Below, in pieces: positions 1-3,925 of a stretch of DNA of 5,808 nt. Both the position numbers and the translations under genes were made by a program. Numbering within the stretch: the first letter of the stretch is position 1; each line of letters opens with the position of its first letter. The DNA is from JAKBCQ01 sp021807585 (GTDB taxonomy: Bacteria > Planctomycetota > Planctomycetia > Isosphaerales > Isosphaeraceae), in the NCBI GenBank assembly GCA_027325115.1, contig DAHWFG010000305.1, forward strand, positions 1-5,808. Reading direction: 5' to 3'. The notes below the pieces were generated by a model. It saw nothing but the letters and a program-made list of their open reading frames with translations. It searched no databases and was not told where the DNA came from.

Positions 1-2068
1 CCGTCGATCCCTCGACCCGCACCAACGCGATCGCCGTCAACGGCTTCCCCACCACCGTGATCGTGCAATCGCGCAATGTCAAAGTCGAGTTCCGGCAGAG
101 AAAAATCGATTTCACGTTCGCCGGCGCCCCCTTCAGATCGAAGACGAAGTCGATTCCCTCGATCACTAGCCGATCCCCCGAATCGAGCGTAATCAACGCG
201 GGATGCTCGCGCAAATAATTGTTATTGGCGTCGGGCGCCTGAAAAATCAGCACCGGTCGTCGTCCGGGCTTGGCCTTGATCAACCGATCTTTACCGACGA
301 TCCGCAAATCCTCGGTATAAAACGGTCCCGCGTCGTCGATTTCGATCGTCCCGCCGTTCACGTCCAAACCGCGCCGCACCGATGTCACCGCGTCTTTGTC
401 GTCGACCGCGGCGATTCGACTCAACATCACCTTCGGCCCGTCGGGAAGCTCGGGAAGGTCGTCGAGAGCCCAAGCGGGGATGTATTTGGCGATCGTCTCG
501 GGGTCGAATTTCGGCTCGGCCGCAGCGCCCGTGCGATTCCGACTCGATCGATTCGTCTCGAGCGAAGCCGTCGATTCGGCTGGATTGGACGACTCGGACT
601 CGTCCTTCTTAACGACGTTCTTCTGGGGAATCTTCGGAGTCGCCACGGTGATGTCGGGATCGCCTCCGACGGTCGATTCGGTCGCGTCCGATTGAGCCGC
701 GGCATCCCCCACGATCTCGGTTTTTTCGGCCTTCGTTCCGTGAATCATGGAGACGATCTGAGCGAGAATGATCGCGACGACGACGACTCCCAAGCCGAAC
801 CCCACACCCCGCCAAATCATCGTCTTCAGGGGCAAATCTTGTGATCGTCGAGCGACGGGTCGGCCGGGAAACCCCGATGCGACCGACTCGGGTTCGTCGT
901 CGAATAACTCAACATGTGCGAGTGGTCCCGATTCGTCGGGCGGCGGATCGTCGTCATCATTCGCCGCGGGCGCCCGACCCGAAGACGAGGACGAGGGGCG
1001 AGACGTCGCTTTCACGCCCCCCGAAGAACCCGCAACCCCCGATCCCGTCGCGCTCGGCCACGGCTCATCGTCGTCGTCGTCGTCAATTTCGATGTCGTCG
1101 TCGTCGTCGAAGATCGCGGCGATCGGTTTATCGCCCGAATCGTCGTCTTCGTCGAAGAGAGCCCTGGGACGATCGTCGACCTCGATTTGATCAATGGAAC
1201 CGTCTTCGAGCGCTTTTTCGAGACGCTCGAGCGCCGCGATCAACTCGGTATGATCGGCGAATCGATGATCGGGCTTTTTCGCCATCATCCGGATCAGCAA
1301 TTGCGCAAGGGCGCGGGGGGCGTCCGAGCGAAGCTTGCGGACATCGGGAGGGGGCGCCTGAGCGTGCTTGCGGAGCTTTTCGGCGAGCGAACCCCCCGCG
1401 AACGGCGATTGTCCCGTCAGCAGGTAAAACGCGGTACAGCCGAGCGAGTAAATGTCGCTCCGAACCGTCGTCGCGCGGCTGTCGCGCGCCTGTTCGGGCG
1501 CCATGAAATCGACCGTCCCGACCGTCGTCCCGTCGCGCGTCACGCGCTCGTCGTCGTCCTCGGCGCCGAGTGCGAGCCCGAGATCGGTGATCTTCACCTG
1601 GCCGTCGGGAGCGATCAACAAATTCGCAGGCTTGATATCGCGATGAATCAGCCCGCGACTCATCGCGTAATTAAGTCCTTCAGCAACCGACTTGATCACA
1701 TGAATGACTTCTGAAACCGCCATCGGCCCTTTGGAACGAATCCGTTCGTGGAGGTCGCCGCCGGGGACGAATTCGAGCACGAGATAATACCGCCCGAGAT
1801 CGAATCCGCGGTCGTAGATCGTCACGATGCTGGGATGTTCGAGCGATTCGACGCTTTTCGCCTCGCGAAGAAATCGCTGAAGCATCGACGAATTCTTGGC
1901 GAGCGAAGGAGGGAGGATTTTCACCGCGACTTCGAGCCCCGAATCGATATGAACGCCCCGGTGGACCGAACTCATGCCGCCGCTCGCGAGCGGCTCGAGC
2001 AGTCGGTAGCTGCCGATCTGAGCCTGCGGCGTACCCGTGATCTTGGAACCACCGCTGGAATTAGACAT
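1..2068 (-). CDS. Hanks-type Ser/Thr protein kinase, membrane-anchored, with periplasmic beta-helix-like region (C-terminus off left edge)
   Basis: This gene encodes a eukaryotic-type Ser/Thr kinase that should phosphorylate cytoplasmic proteins in response to an envelope signal; its substrate is unknown. I translated 689 residues from the ATG at 2068, with no stop before the window edge. The kinase domain spans about residues 20-285: degenerate Gly loop ASGGMSSV (28-35), VAVK lysine K50, probable helix-C Glu E69, catalytic HRDIKPAN (142-149), DLG in place of DFG (162-164), APE (190-192), SDIYSLG (D205) and a C-lobe arginine (R269). An acidic, Asp-rich and Ser-rich linker follows (299-395). 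One transmembrane helix lies at about 418-442 with Arg/Lys on its N-terminal side, so the kinase faces the cytoplasm. After a low-complexity spacer, residues 560-689 carry GGTIEID-GPF and PVLIF strands typical of the beta-helix regions of planctomycete kinases (family knowledge). GGAG lies about 12 bases before the ATG, so the start is good but not certain. Active catalysis looks likely. Confidence 0.93.
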   Translation of the reverse strand, partial: MSNSSGGSKITGTPQAQIGSYRLLEPLASGGMSSVHRGVHIDSGLEVAVKILPPSLAKNSSMLQRFLREAKSVESLEHPSIVTIYDRGFDLGRYYLVLEFVPGGDLHERIRSKGPMAVSEVIHVIKSVAEGLNYAMSRGLIHRDIKPANLLIAPDGQVKITDLGLALGAEDDDERVTRDGTTVGTVDFMAPEQARDSRATTVRSDIYSLGCTAFYLLTGQSPFAGGSLAEKLRKHAQAPPPDVRKLRSDAPRALAQLLIRMMAKKPDHRFADHTELIAALERLEKALEDGSIDQIEVDDRPRALFDEDDDSGDKPIAAIFDDDDDIEIDDDDDDEPWPSATGSGVAGSSGGVKATSRPSSSSSGRAPAANDDDDPPPDESGPLAHVELFDDEPESVASGFPGRPVARRSQDLPLKTMIWRGVGFGLGVVVVAIILAQIVSMIHGTKAEKTEIVGDAAAQSDATESTVGGDPDITVATPKIPQKNVVKKDESESSNPAESTASLETNRSSRNRTGAAAEPKFDPETIAKYIPAWALDDLPELPDGPKVMLSRIAAVDDKDAVTSVRRGLDVNGGTIEIDDAGPFYTEDLRIVGKDRLIKAKPGRRPVLIFQAPDANNNYLREHPALITLDSGDRLVIEGIDFVFDLKGAPANVKSIFLCRNSTLTLRDCTITVVGKPLTAIALVRVEGST
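1068..1109 (-). repeat. GAC codon runs in the kinase linker
   Basis: Two runs of the trinucleotide (TCG on the plus strand, GAC codons in the gene) at 1068-1084 and 1094-1109 encode two poly-Asp stretches, residues about 321-325 and 329-334. They lie in the disordered acidic linker between kinase domain and membrane helix. Such runs can change length by replication slippage without breaking the frame. Confidence 0.7.
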
Positions 2069-2217
2069 GGCTACAAGGCGCTCCCAGCGTGCGACAACGG
2101 TTCAAGTTCACCGATCTCAGGGGGGAAGATCTTCGGCTCGTGTCGGCAAGTCATTGCATGAAAGTCGATCGAGAGAGGGTCCCGGCCGGCACTTCGCGCG
2201 AACCTCTGATCCTTCTT

Positions 2218-2245
2218 ATCATAATACGCCGTGTTCGGGGGAAAA
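2218..2245 (-). promoter_or_regulatory. Possible promoter of the kinase gene
   Basis: On the minus strand TTTTCC (2245-2240) and TATGAT (2223-2218) are separated by 16 bases. The -10 box matches the sigma-70 consensus at 5 of 6 positions, but the -35 box at only 3 of 6. Transcription would begin near 2211 and leave a leader of about 140 bases before the kinase ATG. This rests only on consensus matching and is weak. Confidence 0.2.
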
Positions 2246-2278
2246 GGGGGTAAAATCTCGCGTATCAGACCGATGCGA

Positions 2279-2308
2279 TTGACACCTCGGTCCCGCCTTG
2301 AAGACAAT
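2279..2308 (+). promoter_or_regulatory. Sigma-70-type promoter of tRNA-Arg
   Basis: A perfect TTGACA -35 box (2279-2284) is followed after 18 bases by GACAAT (2303-2308), which matches TATAAT at 4 of 6 positions. The predicted start near 2315 lies about 11 bases before the first base of the mature tRNA, a normal distance for a short 5' leader removed by RNase P. No other transcription unit on this strand lies between it and the tRNA. Confidence 0.6.
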
Positions 2309-2325
2309 TCGAGAGAAGAGTCCAA

Positions 2326-2399
2326 GCGCTCGTAGCTCAGGAGGATAGAGCGGCGGTTTCCTAAACCGCAGGTCGCAGGTTCGAATCCTGCCGGGCGCA
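2326..2399 (+). tRNA. tRNA-Arg (anticodon CCT)
   Basis: This is a complete 74-base cloverleaf that reads the rare arginine codon AGG. The acceptor stem pairs 2326-2332 with 2392-2398 (one G-U pair), with discriminator A at 2399. The D stem is GCTC/GAGC (2335-2338/2348-2351). The anticodon stem is GCGGT/ACCGC (2353-2357/2365-2369) around loop TTCCTAA, placing CCT at 2360-2362. The T arm is GCAGG-TTCGAAT-CCTGC (2375-2391). The CCA end is not encoded, so it must be added after transcription. It is a single-gene unit transcribed divergently from the kinase, and no obvious terminator follows it. No copy of its 3' end was found elsewhere in the window, so there is no sign of an integration event ending in this gene. 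Confidence 0.97.
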
Positions 2400-2458
2400 T
2401 TCAAGACACATCCCGCCAAGCCGCGACAAAATCCCCAAAAACCAGCTAAAATCGAGAC

Positions 2459-2797
2459 TTACGGCGAGAGAAACGGGCCGAAACTATTCGTTCCGATCAC
2501 GCATCCACTTGCCAGGAAAACGACACGAAATGACACGCCGGCCGTTCTCCGGTGGGCAAATAGCGGACAAGCTTTTTGTTTATGCGTTACCGTTTCGAGG
2601 CGTTTTTGAGGGGTGTACGTCGAGACGTTTTCGGCCTCGGTCGATCCCCGGTGGGCAAAAAGTTCAAGCACGACCGTGGCGCAATGCGCGAACCAATCGG
2701 CGATCGATTCGACTCCGGCGATCATGGGATCGGTAGCACGAATCGCGTGTTCGGTCGGATTCGGGAAGGCGACGGTGCTCGATACAAATTGTTGCAC
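2459..2797 (-). CDS. Doubtful hypothetical protein, 112 aa, GTG start
   Basis: I do not recognise this protein, and it may not be a gene. In favour: a GTG start at 2797 has AAGGA 8 bases upstream (2810-2806), and the first roughly 60 codons mostly end in G or C, as in the kinase gene. An in-frame stop upstream limits the start to this GTG. Against: the last third loses that codon bias, there is no domain, signal peptide or clear transmembrane segment, and the competing frames are also open. The predicted peptide contains the tetrapeptide FAHR twice (47-50 and 80-83) plus a related FAHC (36-39). The two FAHR copies come from a 12-base DNA repeat 99 bases apart, which keeps frame. It could be a small lineage-specific protein, a gene remnant or a chance ORF. 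Confidence 0.25.
   Translation of the reverse strand: MQQFVSSTVAFPNPTEHAIRATDPMIAGVESIADWFAHCATVVLELFAHRGSTEAENVSTYTPQKRLETVTHKQKACPLFAHRRTAGVSFRVVFLASGCVIGTNSFGPFLSP
2549..2659. repeat. Direct repeat CCGGTGGGCAAA, two copies 99 bases apart
   Basis: The 12-base word CCGGTGGGCAAA occurs at 2549-2560 and again at 2648-2659. The 99-base period is a multiple of three, so both copies fall in the same frame of the doubtful minus-strand ORF, where they read FAHR. Flanking sequence is not conserved apart from a few A or C bases. The pair could be two protein or operator sites, or a worn tandem duplication. Confidence 0.5.
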
Positions 2798-3000
2798 AGG
2801 AGGGATCCTTTTCGAGGTATTCGGTCATTTCGAAGCTTGAATCATTATCCTTCACACGCGAATGTGCGGACTGCGATGAATAACTTGAACAATCGGGATC
2901 GGTATCGCGTGCATGGCTCGATCGCGCGAGCGAAAACCGATTTGCTCACGATCGATTGATCACAATACAATCTTATGACCCTCTGAAGCGGAAGTCAATC

Positions 3001-3019
3001 CCATAATTTGCGATTATGG
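3001..3019. other. Small perfect inverted repeat (hairpin)
   Basis: CCATAAT (3001-3007) and ATTATGG (3013-3019) are perfect reverse complements around the 5-base loop TTGCG. The sequence after it on the plus strand is only moderately T-rich (GATTTCTTTTG), so it is not a standard intrinsic terminator. A dyad of this size also fits a binding site for a dimeric regulator upstream of mntA, though it lies about 190 bases from that start codon. Confidence 0.35.
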
Positions 3020-3125
3020 CAGATTTCTTTTGAATTAGGCCGTGCGACATGGCGGATAATGGGACATTTGCATTCGATTTTGGGGGGGAGTCCTCGATCA
3101 GGATTGAGAGTCGCCGTATGATTGC

Positions 3126-3154
3126 TTGAATCGAGCGGGGGCATATGACAGAAT
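3126..3154 (+). promoter_or_regulatory. Possible promoter of mntA
   Basis: TTGAAT (3126-3131) and CAGAAT (3149-3154) are separated by 17 bases, and each matches its sigma-70 consensus at 4 of 6 positions. Transcription would start near 3161, about 45 bases before the mntA start codon. The spacing is ideal but the boxes are weak, so this is only a candidate. Confidence 0.25.
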
Positions 3155-3195
3155 GGAGAGTTCAGGGTTGAGCGACGATCGACGCGTTCGGATTC

Positions 3196-3200
3196 GAGGA
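3196..3200 (+). promoter_or_regulatory. Ribosome binding site of mntA
   Basis: GAGGA lies 7 bases before the ATG at 3208. It supports this start over any upstream GTG or TTG, because those do not give the family's usual N-terminus (MNREAIIALL, then a short helix before the GS motif). Confidence 0.65.
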
Positions 3201-3207
3201 AGCCCGG

Positions 3208-3501
3208 ATGAACCGAGAAGCGATCATTGCACTTTTGAACGCCGAGGCGCCCGAGTTGTGTCGGAAGTACGGCGCCAAATCGCTTTCGCTCTTCGGCTCG
3301 ACGGCTCGGGGCGACGATCGCGAAGGGAGCGACGTCGACATTCTCGTGACATTTGAGGGATCGGTTACGTTTCAATGTTTCATGGGATTGAAACTCGATC
3401 TTGAAGATCTGTTCGGCAGGCGTGTCGATCTTGCAACACCAGAGACGTTACGTCCCGAAATTCGATCGAACGTTGAGAGAGATCTGATCAATGTCGCGTG
3501 A
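3208..3501 (+). CDS. mntA: MntA-type minimal nucleotidyltransferase antitoxin
   Basis: This 97-residue protein belongs to the minimal nucleotidyltransferase (MNT, DNA polymerase beta-like) family. In studied pairs, MntA uses ATP to AMPylate a tyrosine of its partner HepT and so silences that RNase. The signature is complete: G30-S31, ten residues, then D42-V-D44 (GSTARGDDREGSDVD), which is GS-X10-DXD, plus a third acidic residue D74 in GRRVDLATPE. The length is normal for a stand-alone MNT protein, and it has no signal or membrane segment. The ATG at 3208 has GAGGA (3196-3200) 7 bases upstream. Its TGA stop overlaps the hepT start by 11 bases, the usual coupled arrangement. All catalytic residues are present although the partner toxin is broken. 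The family call is firm. The antitoxin role is inferred from the adjacent hepT remnant. Confidence 0.93.
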   Translation: MNREAIIALLNAEAPELCRKYGAKSLSLFGSTARGDDREGSDVDILVTFEGSVTFQCFMGLKLDLEDLFGRRVDLATPETLRPEIRSNVERDLINVA

Positions 3502-3829
3502 ATGGCGTCTTTACCTTGATGACATGATTCTTTGCTGTGAGAAAGTCCCGCGGTAAGTTGGTTCGATGACGAGTGATGAATTTTTAACTGATGTCATGAT
3601 CTATGACGCCGTTCTTCGCAATTAAGAGATCCTCGGGGAAGCCTCCAAGCATGTTCCGAACGATGTGAAAGCGCTACTTCCGGAAGTCGCTTGGAGAGAG
3701 CTAGCAGGGATGCTGGATTGGATCGCGCACGGTTATTTCACGATCAAAGAGGATGTGGTTTGGAATGCCATTGAGGTCGAGTTACCTCTTTTGCTAACGA
3801 CTCTCCAAGCTTTCATTCAAAAAGATTAG
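3491..3829 (+). pseudogene. hepT: Degenerate HepT (HEPN RNase) toxin, two in-frame stops and catalytic Arg lost
   Basis: Reading one frame from the ATG at 3491 gives a full-length HepT/DUF86 protein of about 112 codons, ending at TAG 3827-3829, with no frameshift. It begins MSREWRLYLDDMI, continues through MIYDAVLRN-EILGEASKHVP, and ends with W-REL-AG, IAHGYF and VVWNAIE, all familiar HepT features. Two codons are TAA: 3554-3556, where an aromatic residue (often Tyr) usually stands, and 3623-3625, where Leu is expected (TTA to TAA needs one change). In addition, the RNase motif R-X4-H-X-Y reads L-D-W-I-A-H-G-Y: the catalytic Arg is CTG (3713-3715), one base from CGG, while His (3728-3730) and the AMPylation-target Tyr (3734-3736) remain. 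The product would be a 21-residue stub. HepT normally cleaves RNA or removes bases from tRNA 3' ends and is neutralised by MntA. Stop-codon recoding is unlikely, because the neighbouring TPR gene ends in TAA. Confidence 0.9.
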
Positions 3830-3851
3830 CAAAATAATAATATAAGCGTGC

Positions 3852-3887
3852 ATTGATTTTAGTCGGCCGGCATAACCGATAATCAAT
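3852..3887. terminator. Hairpin in the convergent intergenic region, possible terminator
   Basis: ATTGATT (3852-3858) pairs perfectly with AATCAAT (3881-3887), and inside it TCGG (3863-3866) pairs with CCGA (3876-3879), with unpaired bases between the two helices. It sits between the end of the hepT remnant and the end of the convergent TPR gene, where a bidirectional terminator would be expected. It lacks a proper T-tract, so termination is only inferred. Confidence 0.3.
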
Positions 3888-3905
3888 CGCTAACATGAAT
3901 CTTTT

Positions 3906-3925
3906 AATTCAATTATTGAATTTTT
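3906..3925 (+). terminator. AT-rich dyad with T run at the 3' end of the TPR gene
   Basis: AATTCAA (3906-3912) and TTGAATT (3916-3922) flank TTA, which is the TAA stop codon of the minus-strand TPR gene. TTT follows in the plus direction. The stem is perfect but has only one G-C pair, so as an RNA hairpin it would be weak. It could help end transcription coming from mntA-hepT. Confidence 0.25.

Larger units (their letters stand above)
2400..3207. other. Gene-poor region between tRNA-Arg and mntA
   Basis: About 800 bases have no recognisable gene. Several ORFs overlap in different frames on both strands, and none resembles a known family. The region holds a weak minus-strand ORF (2459-2797), the 12-base direct repeat CCGGTGGGCAAA (2549-2560 and 2648-2659), a perfect 7-bp hairpin (3001-3019), and an AGGAGG (2799-2804) with no start codon at a useful distance. 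It may contain remnants of former genes. No transposase, integrase or terminal inverted repeats were seen. Confidence 0.6.

Noticed and set aside
1068..1109. TCG repeats as a CRISPR-like or satellite array
   Set aside because: They are short trinucleotide runs inside a coding sequence, encoding poly-Asp, with no spacers.
203..2161. Several long plus-strand ORFs rich in Arg and Ser, up to 266 codons
   Set aside because: They are antisense shadows of the kinase gene. The minus frame carries all the kinase motifs and is open for 689 codons.
2071..2419. Minus-strand ORFs reading MRPAGFEPATCGLGNRRSIL and GRIRTCDLRFRKPPLYPPEL
   Set aside because: These are antisense translations of the tRNA-Arg gene. 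Such peptides are well-known false proteins in databases, recurring because tRNA sequences are conserved.
2799..2860. AGGAGG on the plus strand as the ribosome binding site of a small gene
   Set aside because: No ATG, GTG or TTG lies at a usable distance, and no coding frame follows.
2995..3375. Minus-strand ORF of 126 codons overlapping the start of mntA
   Set aside because: It is antisense to a gene with complete MNT motifs, has no recognisable domain and shows no coding-like codon use.
3554..3625. TAA recoded as a sense codon, leaving hepT functional
   Set aside because: The adjacent TPR gene ends in TAA at a natural C-terminus, and the catalytic Arg is also lost, so decay is the simpler reading.
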